Assembly: GCF_014805685.1 (NCBI RefSeq)
Contig: NC_060907.1
Coordinates: forward strand, 1,930,197 to 1,994,196
Source of the DNA: Silurus meridionalis
Taxonomy: Eukaryota; Chordata; Actinopteri; Siluriformes; Siluridae
Length of the DNA stretch: 64,000 bases
Direction of reading: 5' to 3'
The translations under genes were made by a program, and so were the position numbers. Shown piece by piece: positions 15,740-27,300 of this stretch. The notes under the pieces are model-generated. The model did no database searches and was not told where the DNA came from. It was given only the letters and a program-made list of their open reading frames with translations. The first letter of the stretch is position 1. Each line of letters begins with the position of its first letter.

Positions 15740-16412
15740 ATTATCATCTTGTGCTGTTAATATCATGAACAGCAGCTACGCTAATTTCACTCCACTGCTT
15801 CTCTTTCTCTCCCCATCCCGAGGCATCCTGAGGTTTGGCCAGCTCCAGTCACGTCCCACCTTATGAAGATTATGGACCTTTGAAGAAGTAGATGCCAAAT
15901 TTGCAAACATCCTGAACCATCTAGAGACGTACCAGTGCCATTTGGATCCCACTACATGTGTGGAGTTTTGACATTGGACCTCCTGGAGTGTTTAAAGGCT
16001 CTGGCATGGAGAAGCTGATGCTGGATCTGTGATGATCACAAATGTTGAGCTCAGTAGCTTCTAGTTTTATAACCATAATGACTGTATAAGACTGCAGAAA
16101 GAACATCACTTATAATCTTATACTCCAGTGCTCATGTTAGTTCTCACTCTCCAGTGTTCTGTATTGTTGAAAGATTTATGATCAAACTCTTGATGTCACC
16201 CAAATGAGGATGGGTTCCCCTTTTGAGTCTGGTTCCTCTCAAGGTTTCTTCCTCATTACATCTAAAGGAGTTTTTCTTTTACCACAGTCGCCACGGCTGC
16301 TCATCAGGGATAAATACACACCCTTCACCTTCACTGTTAAATTCTGTAAAGCTGCTTTGAGACAATGTCTGCTGTGAAAAGCGCAATAGAAATAAACTTG
16401 ATTTGACTTGTT
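15740..16412 (+). repeat. Dispersed fish repeat
   Basis: The 3' portion (GGTTCCTCTCAAGGTTTCTT, then CTGTAAAGCTGCTTTGAGAC, ending AATAGAAATAAACTTGATTT) is a sequence seen throughout teleost genomes, usually as a repeat of uncertain class. It is absent from the corresponding place in the gene C copy, where a Tc1-type relic lies instead. Confidence 0.55.
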
Positions 16413-16812
16413 TCAGGCTGCAACAGAACAAAATAAAAAATAAAAATAAAAACATGAGGGGGTCGTCTGAATGCACGACCAAGAAATTATAGTTGACTAG
16501 AATATCTATCTATACCAACACTCACATCATAGTTTAAATGGACACGTCATGGCCGCCTTTTCCAGGACCCTCCCAGCAGTTTATTACCTTTAGCTAGTCC
16601 TGGAATATTAAACCATGCACCTGTTCAGCATTGACACACCATAACAAGCTTTTACATTAAAACTGCTAATAGATTAACTTCTCCACAGGTCCAATCTTGT
16701 TCACCTGATTAGACCCCCTTGTTCTAAAAACCTCATGGCACACCCTGTGTTCTGCTTGTACTATGCCCCATCAAAAAGCTTGAAGTAAATGTATCCTAAA
16801 AAACGGTTCTCT

Positions 16813-16905
16813 ATTTGCATTCTTTCCTAAATTAGAACATCAGCTGAATCATTGGTCAGAAGTGGAAATGCCTCGATTTTGCAATTTTGAGAATCCTCTA
16901 TAAAA
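16813..16905 (+). promoter_or_regulatory. Putative promoter of gene B: octamer plus TATA box
   Basis: A perfect octamer ATTTGCAT at 16813-16820 lies about 78 bp upstream of TATAAAA at 16899-16905, the arrangement of B-lymphocyte Ig promoters. The surrounding 300 bp is strongly conserved in front of gene C. Purine-rich GAGGAA boxes of PU.1 type follow at about 17122 and 17270. A 5' untranslated region of about 430 bp then leads to the ATG at 17358, possibly containing an intron. Confidence 0.5.
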
Positions 16906-17357
16906 ACAGTGGACATTTGTGCAGAAGAGAAAGTTCGTTAACCAACAATTAACTGCTGTTTGTTTCCCAGTGTGCGTGGGCTGTTTGATGTGTATGAATA
17001 ATTATACGCTGTACACATTTTGACTAGTTCTCTGAGAAATTACTACATTTATTAACACTTTCCAGATCGTTGCTTAAACAAGTTGCGTAAAGCTTCAGTC
17101 GCTTGCAGCGAGAATAAAAAAGAGGAAATTGTGTTCCACAAGCACTCAGTACCACTGTACCCTCACAGTACAAAACCAATGATCAGGACAGTGACGCAGG
17201 AACGCTAACGTGAACAGGTACAACCTCGAAATCCATTTCTGTCATTTCCATTTTCTTTAATCAGCTAAAAAGAGGAAGAGTGTATGTGAAATGTTTATGT
17301 CGTGGTTCTTGACTTCTGAAGAAAGAACCGATGTGAGATTGCCTGCTTCATTTGAAG

Positions 17358-17812
17358 ATGATTCTCAACACATTTCAACTGCTCATCTTCTCTCCACTGA
17401 TGATTGTTGGTAAGTCAGTGCTGGTCATTTTATATTACATTATTTACTTATCATGAGCCAGAAGTGTATTTAAGGGTCTACCTTGTTTTTTCCATGTGAT
17501 TGATCAGTAGGTGTGATGGAAGTGCAGCTTTATTTTAATGTCCTACTTCTTACACATTATTGTGTCTATAGTGGCAGCTCATAAACAGGGACTTGGTGGT
17601 GGAATGTTGCTTTTTCAGATTTCTTTAGGACAGAGGAGTTTATGCTTATAAGTCAGGGATTCTGTTTGCGGTAGGGCATAGCGGGTGCTGCTACAAAGCG
17701 AAAATCCGCTCATATAACAAACATTCACGTCTCACATGCCTTTTATTTTTATTAATGTAATATCTAAACCTCCTTGTCAATGGTTCCTGTCTTCATGTGT
17801 TGTTCCTTTCAT

Positions 17813-17901
<89 letters not shown>

Positions 17902-19483
17902 GTGGTAAAGTGATTAACACTGATGATCTTCATTATGATAACTGTTAGTGGGTGGATTTATTTATTAGGCAGCAGGTGAACATTTCTTCTCAAAGTTGAT
18001 GTTAGAAGCAGGAAAAATGGGCGAGTGTAAGGTTTTGGGCGATTTTGAGACATTGTGACGTCTAGACGACTGTATCAGAGCTTTACCAAGCTGTTCAAAT
18101 TCAAGCTGTTCAAATTCTGTTTCATGGTGTCCCAGGTTTGGATCAGATTTCTGATTCTCATGTTCATTGATTTGGATTAGATTAGATTTTTCTGCCTGTT
18201 TACTTCATATTAAATACACTTTCCCAACACTTGCATTCTTTTCAGTTATCTTGCTTTCACCACACAACACGGCCGATAAAAGGAACCTGTTTTGTGTTTG
18301 ATCCAGCATTAAATGTGACTGTACACTAAAAAAAACGATATCAGTCTTTAAGAAATAAAATAGTTTCCGTAGTGTGAAAGCAAAATAAAACATTTAGGTT
18401 TATATAATAGGTAAATAATAAAGATTGGGGCGGTAACAGTAACTCACACCACAGTTTTTAGTGAAATTCCAGAAGAGAGAAAGAATTTTTTTTTAATTTA
18501 AAGTGTTTTATGGGGCTCAGGATAATGATCTCTCATCAACTTTTTTATGTGTCATCTTTCAGGAGCTCTTGGGAATCAATGGAGTGTGAAATACAGCAAA
18601 CATCTCTGTGCTGTAAAAGGATCTACAGTGGTTATGGAGGCCACGTACACACATCCAACAAATGTTACAGTGAATAACAGGTTTTGGGTAAAAAATCCAG
18701 TTAAGTATAAAGAGCCGACTGATCTGCGTAATGAATCAGGTTACTCAGGCAGAGTGGAGTATTTAGGAGATGAACAGAATCACTTCTCCCTCAGACTGAG
18801 TGATGTGAAGAAATCAGATGAACACGAGTACTGCATCAGAGTTAAAGGAAATAAAAATTACCTCTATCATCCAGGAATAATACTCCGTGTCACAGGTAAT
18901 GTTCAGCACAATGTTTTCTCTGATTATTACTATAAATCAATAACATCATGACTTCCTACTGCATATAATCAGTGATATTCACTGATCACTGCTGTAGGTT
19001 GTAATTGATTTGCTAATGAAATGTTTAAGGTACAAAAATACATAAATGTGTCTAAATACAGTTTTTCTGTACAAAAGTGTTGCTTTATTCTTTTTTTGTA
19101 TTTAAATCTTTGTAACTTTTGTTTTTGTCACTGAAATTATTATTAATTTTGAAATAAATGTCTGTGTTTTTTTAATGAATGCTTCCAAATCTCCCAGAGT
19201 TGCGAGTGGAGGCTCCTGAAACGGTGGTGGAGGGAAATGTCACGGTTTTAATGTGCGACACCACCTGCAGTCCCTCGGACACGCCGGCGTTCATCTGGTA
19301 CAAAGACGACATCAAGATTATTGGGAAAAACATCAGCGGTAACACTCTGATTCTGAAACCTACTAAAGCAGGTGACGCAGGAAGTTATAGCTGTGCTGTG
19401 AGAGGTTATGAAGATCTCCGATCCCCTGCTCAAAACCTCAGTGTGAAATGTGAGTACATAGATTTCCAATTTCAGTTATTATA

Positions 19484-19517
<34 letters not shown>

Positions 19518-20326
19518 ATTACCACATGGGCATTTGAACATTAATGCCAAAGTAATATCAACATTATACTTGGTACAAATTCATTATTAATGCATTTAAA
19601 AATATATTTAATAAAAACATTTGCATACAAACAGAAGGTCCCCTGGTGGTCTAGTGGTTAGGATGAGGCGCTCTCACCGCTGCGGCCCGGGTTCGATCCC
19701 CGGTCAGGGAACCAACCCCAGCCACTCTTAGTGCCGGTCCCAAGCCCGGATAAATGGGGAGGGTTGCGTTAGGAAGGGCATCCAGCATAAAAACATGCGG
19801 ATGATCCGCTGTGGCGCCCCCTGATGGGAGAAGCCTAAAGAAAGTTTATTTGCATACAAACAGAGGATTGACACTGATTGACATCTCATTTTTAATTTTA
19901 TGGAATGGGGGAGTAATAAATGGTGTTTTTGTTAAGATATTTGGAAGAAAAAGGACGTAAACAAAACCCGTTCTAGTTTTTGTTTTAGTTTATTTTCCCG
20001 CATATAATAATCATAAAAAATCATAAAAACAACAACAACAAATAGAGAGTTAAACAGCCAGGATCAATAAACTAGAAACAGTGGTGAATCTCGGAGGTGG
20101 ATTCAGTGACGGTGCGGAAACAAAAACAAAACAAAACAATTTCTCTACCAATGTACCTCCTATCCGGTCCAGCAGGTGGCACTCGTCTCTAACTCTCATG
20201 TCCCTAAACAGAAAACCTCTACGGTGAGGTATGTGAACTACTTGTTCACATGGTGCATTCAGAGAAGGTAATAACAGCAGGTTAACAGGGTTGATGTACA
20301 GTTAAATGAAAATATATAGAAATTAG

Positions 20327-20382
<56 letters not shown>

Positions 20383-20813
20383 ACACCATCAGATGGCTCT
20401 GTAATTGTGTTTGTGGCTGTTGGACTCGGACTTTTGGCACTTGCAGCTCTTCTCTCTGTACTCTTCTGGCTGAGGTGAGAATAACTTTGCTGATAAATCT
20501 TCTGCATTATTTCCTCTGAAGATGTTTATGATGGAGAAATATTTGATTTTGTGTGAGCAGATGGAGGAGACAGAAGAATAATCCAGATGAAGGTTACTAT
20601 CAGGTGAGTTAATACAGACCTGTCCATCAGGTGGCTGCTTTGTTCATAATAAACTCTTACTGTAAAGATCTTCAGCAGAACTTTCTCATGTTCTTCGCCT
20701 CCTCTCTGCAGAACGTTGGGCTGAGGGCTAAAGACGAAATGTATGCAGCTCTCGACCCTGCAGGCCGGAAACCTGATGATGTTTATTACACACTTGCAGT
20801 AGCCGTTACTTAA
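17358..20813 (+). CDS. CD22/Siglec-like receptor with ITAM-like tail (gene B)
   Basis: Six exons are 17358-17409 (leader MILNTFQLLIFSPLMIVG), 18563-18895 (V-set), 19198-19449 (C2-set), 20393-20474 (TM), 20561-20603 and 20712-20813. They join without a stop into 287 residues. The V-set has Cys-33 and Cys-108, and Arg-110 in the YCIR context, where Siglecs carry the sialic-acid-binding arginine. The C2 domain has VTVLMC, FIWYKDD and AGSYSCAV. The TM segment (VAVGLGLLALAALLSVLF) has no charged residue. The tail reads DEMYAAL, ten residues, then YYTL, fitting D/ExxYxxL-x(6-12)-YxxL. That suggests an activating or bifunctional cell-surface lectin-like receptor on leukocytes. Fish databases often label such genes B-cell receptor CD22-like; orthology to mammalian CD22 is not implied. 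Confidence 0.85.
17817..17900. repeat. (AT)n microsatellite
   Basis: A pure AT run in intron 1 of gene B. It is not present in intron 1 of gene C. Confidence 0.9.
19636..19847 (+). mobile_element. tRNA-Glu-derived SINE with 17-bp target duplication
   Basis: The head (19639-19711) is an almost complete tRNA-Glu with CTC anticodon, including A box and B box (GGTTCGATCCCCG). It is followed by a tail with GGGCATCCAGCATAAAAACA and GATCCGCTGTGGCGCCCCCT, which resembles RTE LINE 3' ends and suggests RTE-driven mobilisation. Perfect 17-bp flanks ATTTGCATACAAACAGA lie at 19619-19635 and 19848-19864. The insertion is in the intron between the C2 and TM exons of gene B and is absent from gene C, so it postdates their duplication. 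Confidence 0.85.
20331..20381. repeat. (GT)n microsatellite next to a TM exon
   Basis: A GT run ending about 10 bp before the acceptor of gene B's transmembrane exon. Gene D has a GT run in the same relative position. Confidence 0.9.
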
Positions 20814-20939
20814 AACACACAGTTACTTTTGGAATATATTAATTTACGTACTGTAAAAGGGACCCCATTATGGAATATACAGTATGTTTATATATGAAAA
20901 GTGTATGATGATGATGATGATGATGATGGCTGACAAAAT

Positions 20940-20945
20940 AATAAA
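20940..20945 (+). terminator. Candidate polyadenylation signal of gene B
   Basis: AATAAA lies 127 bp past the stop codon and is followed by T- and GT-rich sequence (GACGTTTTTGTGAGTTTTTT). From here to 21480 there is no gene; repeat-like DNA begins near 21220. Confidence 0.45.
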
Positions 20946-21482
20946 TAGTGAAACATTTATGACGTTTTTGTGAGTTTTTTGTCGGACTTTAAGCAAAATA
21001 ACAGTCATTTAATGTAGCCGTGTTTTGATGCTGCTAACACATACAGTAAAATGTGGTCCACATGAGCATCATATAAAGCAAAATAAGACAACGACACCCA
21101 GAGAAAGACCAGGATCTGCCCTGGAGCCTGCTGCAGGGTGAACAGGCTGAGAAACACCATCATACAGGCATGGACACTGAGTGCTGTCCTCAGATTGTCA
21201 GAAACTCGTGACTGATTATCCTGTCAGAGAGTGAGACTGAGAGGAGGAGCCGAATGCAGGATACGAGCAGAGAGTTTAAGAATAACAGTCTTTAATGAAA
21301 GAAAAAGGAAGGAAAAACACAGACCGACAAACTTCCAAATCTGGGAGAAGACAGACAGAGCCATGTAGGAGGAACAAAAAACCAAAAACAGTCCAAATAT
21401 CAGGCATGGCAAACTGAGCAATAAGGGGCAGAGCAAAATCCAAACCAAAAAAAAGTCCAGAGCCCAGGGGGCGGCAGAGCGA

Positions 21483-22081
21483 AACAGAGGTCAGGGTCAA
21501 GATCAGGATCAGGATCAAGATCAGGACAGGCAGGGATAGCCATCTGTTCAATAGAACCTGTTCTAGCTCTGTCTCTTTTGCTGAATGTCCTCTCTCAGAT
21601 GCCTTAAAACCTGGCAGCTAAACTCACTATTGACAGTGTGGGCCCCTGGGGACGTGGTGCACTTGGTCGAGCTGTGAAGCTACCTCGCCTTTTTTGGTCA
21701 TGGAGATAATAGGCTCTTCCACTGTAAAAAAGAATGATACATCTCAGGGTCGGTCTGGACTGTTCTGTATGACACACCGACAATGGCAGCATTGTTGTGA
21801 ATTGTTCTCTGATGATCATCATGCACAAGTAGCTGACCGGTTTCTACATTTTCAGGAGTTGAGCTTGTGTTCATTATCTCTTGTCGTCTTCCAGTGATGT
21901 TTTCCTCTATTGAAGTGCGCTTGCCACTTTAAACACCTGAAGCGACTCGTTGCAGCATCGCCGTAAGCTTGCAGAATCGTGGTCCAAACGTCTCTGTAGC
22001 AGATTTGCCCAGTTTCAAGCTAAATTTCATGTTTGCTCTTCGCTATCCAAAATAAAATCGCAGACGTGGTAACGCATGTGG
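21483..22081. repeat. Duplicated ~600-bp repeat, copy 2
   Basis: The partner of 15130-15722, with scattered substitutions and small indels. It defines the left end of the second copy of the B/C segmental duplication. Confidence 0.75.
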
Positions 22082-22244
22082 TCAGAACATCACCAGCTGC
22101 ACTGCTCCCGATGCACACAGGGCGATGTCTTTGCACACTGACTTATGAAGGCTGGTGTGCCCTGTGATTGTGCTTGTCAGTGTGCAAAAAGACATTGTCC
22201 TGTGATATAAAATAAAAAAAAGACAAATAAAATAAACAAATGAA

Positions 22245-22810
22245 ATATTACGTACATAAGATTCAGACCCTTCACTCAATACTTGGTTAAAGCCCTTTGG
22301 CATCAATTACAGCTTCGAGTCTTTTGGACATGATGCAAGAAGCTCTGAATTGGGTGATTTTGTGCCATTCTTCATGGCAAATCCTTTGAAGGTAGTTTCC
22401 TCCAGAAATAAACTTAGAAATGAAGCCTGACAGTACAATCTTGGTTTCATTAGACCAGAGAATCTTGTTCCCCACAGTCTGAGAGTCCTTTAGCAGGCTT
22501 CCATGGGTTTTGCACCAAGGAAAGTTTTCCATCTAGGCACGCTGCTATAAAGCCCAGATCAGAGGAGGGCTGTATTGATCATGTCATTTTGGAACTTTGT
22601 CCCATCTCCATGCAGGATCTCCAGAGCTCAGTCAGAGTGATCATCGGGTTCTTGTTTACCTCTCCTACTAAGGCCCTTCTCCCCTAATTGCCCAGTTTGG
22701 CTGGGTGACCAGCTCTTGAAAAAGTCCTGGTTGTGCCACACTTCTTTTATTAGAATATTTTGGAGTACACTGTGCTCTTGGAAATCTTCAATGTTTTAAT
22801 GTGTCATTAT
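22245..22810 (-). mobile_element. Internally deleted Tc1-type transposon
   Basis: Minus-strand translation gives pieces of a Tc1 transposase: KILWSNETKIVLSGF (the D-E-T-K catalytic neighbourhood) and then, after an internal deletion, CHEEWHKITQF and SKRLEAVIDAKGL from the C-terminus. The N-terminal part is degraded towards 22.8 kb. It is non-functional. It takes the place, in the gene C copy of the duplication, of the 15.7-16.4 kb repeat next to gene B. Confidence 0.7.
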
Positions 22811-22949
22811 CGGGTACTGAATGTAGATTAAACATTAACACTTGCAAACAATGGGATATTGCAAGCGTTTGCGTGATGCTGAAGGCTAAGGGGTTAAAGA
22901 GAGGAATAAAGTCAATTTAAACAAATGTAGTATCAGCCTGCAACATAAC

Positions 22950-22953
22950 AAAA

Positions 22954-23018
<65 letters not shown>

Positions 23019-23022
23019 AAAA
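22950..23022. repeat. (AAAT)n microsatellite
   Basis: A tetranucleotide run. The gene B copy (about 16430-16455) has only a short version, so the run expanded after duplication. Confidence 0.9.
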
Positions 23023-23609
23023 ACACATGGGGTGGGGTAATTATAATAATAAATAATAAATAATAGTAGTAAATATCTAAATAATAAATTAATATACTAG
23101 AATATCTAAAAGACCTACCAATACTCACATCATGGTTTAAATAGCCACATCATGGCCCCCTTTTTCAGAACCCTCCCAGCAGTTTATTACCTTCAGCTAG
23201 TCCTGGAGGAATAATAAACCATACACCTGTTCAGCATTGACACACCACAACAAGCTTTTAAATTAAAACTGCTCATAGACAAACTTCTCCACAGGTCCAA
23301 CCTTGCATTTTCTGAGAAAATAATCAAGAATTGAGTAAATTCATGGCATTTTCTAGGATACCATCCCCTTCCAACCAACCATAGCCACCAAGCAGTACAG
23401 TCATCTGCATACTGATTACACATACCTGTGCTGTATTACAAGTTCATTGGTTGTAATAATTAATTAAGAGATTTTAACTCAAACTCAGTTCATCAAGCCA
23501 TAACATGTTATTTGTTATACTGGATTTTTGTTTCTGGTTTTCTACTTGTTGATCGGCTGATCATCTTTGTCTTGATTCCCACGAATATTTAAAAAAAAAA
23601 CGGTTCTGC

Positions 23610-23701
23610 ATGTGCATTCTTGCCTAAATTAGAACATCAGCTGGATCTTGGTCAGATGTGGAAATGCCTCGATTTTGCAATTTTGAGAATCCTCTATAAA
23701 A
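23610..23701 (+). promoter_or_regulatory. Putative promoter of gene C, octamer degraded
   Basis: The gene B promoter block is conserved here, with TATAAAA at 23695-23701. The octamer site reads ATGTGCAT at 23610-23617, so one base of the motif is changed. GAGGAA boxes are retained (about 23921 and 24121). The leader ATG of gene C is at 24373. Confidence 0.45.
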
Positions 23702-24372
23702 ACAGTGGACATTTGTGCAGAAGAGAAAGTTCGTTAACCAACAATTAACTGCTGTTTGTTTCCCAGTGTGCGTGGGCTGTTTGATGTGTATGAATAATTA
23801 TACGCTGTACACATTTTGACTAGTTCTCTGAGAAATGACTACATTTATTAACACTTTCCAGATCGTTGCTTAGACAAGTTGCGTAAAGCTTCAGTCGCTT
23901 GCAGCGAGAATAAAAAAGAGGAAATTGTGTTCCAAGAGCACTCAGTACCACTGTACCCTCACAGTACAAAACCAATGATCAGGATTAATTATGCTGATTA
24001 ATAATTATTACTTTGTGTAAGAGTGAGCTGGATTTATTGTGACGCAGGAACGCTAACGTGAACAGGTACAACCTTGAAATCCTCCAAAACTTCAATTCCA
24101 TTTTCTTTAATCAGCTAAAAAGAGGAAGAGTGTATGTGAAATGTTTATGTCATGGTTATTGCTGTTTTTACAAATGAGACATCCTCCAACGTGTTTAGTT
24201 CTCAGAAATGATTCCGTTCTTCCGCAAATCTGTACATTTACATAATTTTGTGACGAGTGATCTAAAAAGTTCTTGCCTTCTGAAGGAAGAACCGACGTGA
24301 GTTTGCCCGCTTCATGAGAACTCCAGGACATTTCAGTTTATTTGAACCCCATATTTATTTCTTTTTTTGAGG

Positions 24373-27300
24373 ATGATACTCACATTTCAACTGCTCATCT
24401 TCTCTCCACTGATGACTCTTGGTAAGTCATTTTTTACTTATCATGAGCCATAAATGTATATAAGGTTCTACCTTGTTATTTCCATGTGATTGATCAGTGT
24501 GTGATGGAAGTGCAGCTTTATTTTAATGTCCTACTTCTTATGCATTATTGCATCTATAGTGGCAGTTCATAAACATGGACTTGGTGGTAGAACGTTGCTT
24601 TTTCAGATTTCTTCAGGACAGAGGAGTTTACGCTTATAAGTCAGGGATTCTGTTTGCAGTAGGACATAGCGGGTGGTGAAGTGAAGAACACTGATCTCTT
24701 CATCATGGCACCTGTTAGTGGGTGGATTTATTTATTAGGCAGCAGGTGAACCTTTTGTCTACGAAGTTGATGTTATTATCAGGAAAAATGGGTGTAACGT
24801 TTTGAGCAATTTCAAGAATTTGTGTCATCTAGACTACTGAATCAGATCATCTCCAAAACTGCAGCTCTTGTGAGATGTTCCTGGCCTGCAGTGGTCAGAA
24901 TCTATCAAAAGTGCTCCAAGGATGGAACAGTGGTGAACCGGCGACAGGGTCGTAGGCGGACGAGGCTCATTGATGCACGTTGGGAGCGAAGGCAGGTCCA
25001 TGTGGTCTGTTCCAACAGACGAGCTCCTGTAGCTCAAACTGCTGAAGAAGTTCACGCTGAGTATTTGTGAAGGAGCTCGCCAATTACCGAGCTCTTCAAA
25101 TTCTGTTCAATTGTGTCCCTGGTTTGAATCACATTTCTGTTCCTCATGTTCATGGCGATGTTTTGTTGTTGCTAATCGCCTGATTACAGCCTGATTTACT
25201 CTTCCAGTTTTGCTGGCAATTCTGTTTACTTCATATTAAATACTCTTTCCCAACACTTGCATCCTTTTCGGTTGTCTTGCTTTCAACACGGCCGATTAAG
25301 GAACCTGTTTTGTGTTTGATCCAGCTTTAAATGTGACTGTACACTAATCTATATCCTTCTTTAAGAAATAAAATAGTTTCTGTGGTGTAAAAGCAAAATA
25401 AAACACAGGTTTATATAATAGGTAAATAATAAACATTAGGGAGGTAACAGTAACTCACACCACATTGATTATTTGTGTAAACCACAACAACCTGCTGTTT
25501 ATTCCTGAAATTCCAGAAGAGAGAAAGGAAGCTGTATGTGTTTTATGGGGTTCAGGATAATGATCTCTAATTAACTTTTTATGTGTCATCTTTCAGGAGC
25601 TCTTGGGATTGAATGGACTGTGGAATACAGCAAACATCCCTGTGCTGTAAAAGGATCTACAGTGTTTATGAACGGCACGTACACACATCCAACATATGTT
25701 AAAGTGACAAACAGGTTTTGGGTAATAGATCCAGTTAAGGGTGTAGAAGCGACTGATCTGCGTAATGAATCAGGTTACTCAGGCAGAGTGGAGTATTTAG
25801 GAGATGAACAGAATCACTTCTCCCTCAGACTGAGTGATGTGAACAAATCAGATGAACACGATTACTGCATCAGAGTTAAAGGAAATAAAAATTACCTCTT
25901 TTATCCAGGAATAATACTCCGTGTCACAGGTAATGTTCAGCACAATGTTTTCTCTGATTATTACTATAAATCAATAACATCATGACTTCCTACTGCATAT
26001 AATCAGTGATATTCACTGATCACTGCTGTAGGTTGTAATTGATTTGCTAATGAAATGTTTAAGGTACAAAAATACATAAATGTGTCTAAATACAGTTTTT
26101 CTGTACAAAAGTGTTGCTTTATTCTTTTTTTGTATTTAAATCTTTGTTAACTTTTGTTTTTTGTCACTGAAATTATTATTCATTTTGAAATAAATGTCTG
26201 TGTTTTTTTTAATGAATGCTTCCGAATCTCCCAGAGTTGCGAGTGGAGGCTCCTGAAACGGTGGTGGAGGGAAATGTCACGGTTTTATTGTGCGACACCA
26301 CCTGCAGTCCCTCGGACACGCCGGCGTTCATCTGGTACAAAGACGACATCAAGATTATTGGGAAAAACATCAGCGGTAACACTCTGATTCTGAAACCTAC
26401 TAAAGCAGGTGACGCAGGAAGTTATAGCTGTGCTGTGAGAGGTTATGAAGATCTCCGATCCCCTGCTCAAAACCTCAGTGTGAAATGTGAGTACATGGCT
26501 ACAGCATGGGGAGATCGAACATGTTTGATGTACTAAGCACATAGTAAATGAAGATGAGGTTAATCTTTGGCTTTCAGGTTTGGTGGTATCTTAATGGTTA
26601 GTTATGTGTTTCTCTGACCTGAAGGTTTTAAATGTCCTACCAACCTCAGGGCTTGAACAAGACCAATACCCTTCTTATTCTACAGCTAGTATAACCCAGG
26701 TGTATAACTGCATGCTTGGTTAGCCGTGTAGCAATTAGCATCATATCAGACTGGAACATATCCTGGACATTTAAGTACAGCGGATATTACTGAATAAACA
26801 TCTGAAGGAATATTTGTTGTTTTAAAATAACCGAGAACGATATGCATATCTGAGAAATCAGGATTTTTGATTGTTTGTGAGGGAAAATATGTTTTCGATT
26901 TGGTTTAAATTCATATATAATCACATGTGTTCCCCCCACCGGAGCTCCCACTGGGCTACTGTTTTGACGTCTTTTAGTACTGTTTAAATAAGACTTTGCT
27001 GCAGTCTGGAGTGTTAATGTATGTGAAACAACATGGCGTTATATTAGGAAGTGAATGGTGATTGGTCATTTTATTGTCTGTCAGACACTGTCTTCACATT
27101 TGATTGGCTTGTTTTAAAGAAGAAGCACTAATGCACAATATGGTGTCATAATCCATTTAGAAAAATATATATATAAAAAAATTCTAAAATATCATCTGAT
27201 ATATCGGCCACGGTGATATATCGGTCAACCACTAATGAGATCCTAGTGTCGAAAGTCCAGTTTTACACTGTTAATGGGTATTTAAATCCTAACAAGACAC

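Noticed and set aside
19639..19711. Free-standing tRNA-Glu gene
   Set aside because: It is followed by a SINE tail and the whole unit has a 17-bp target duplication, so it is a SINE head.
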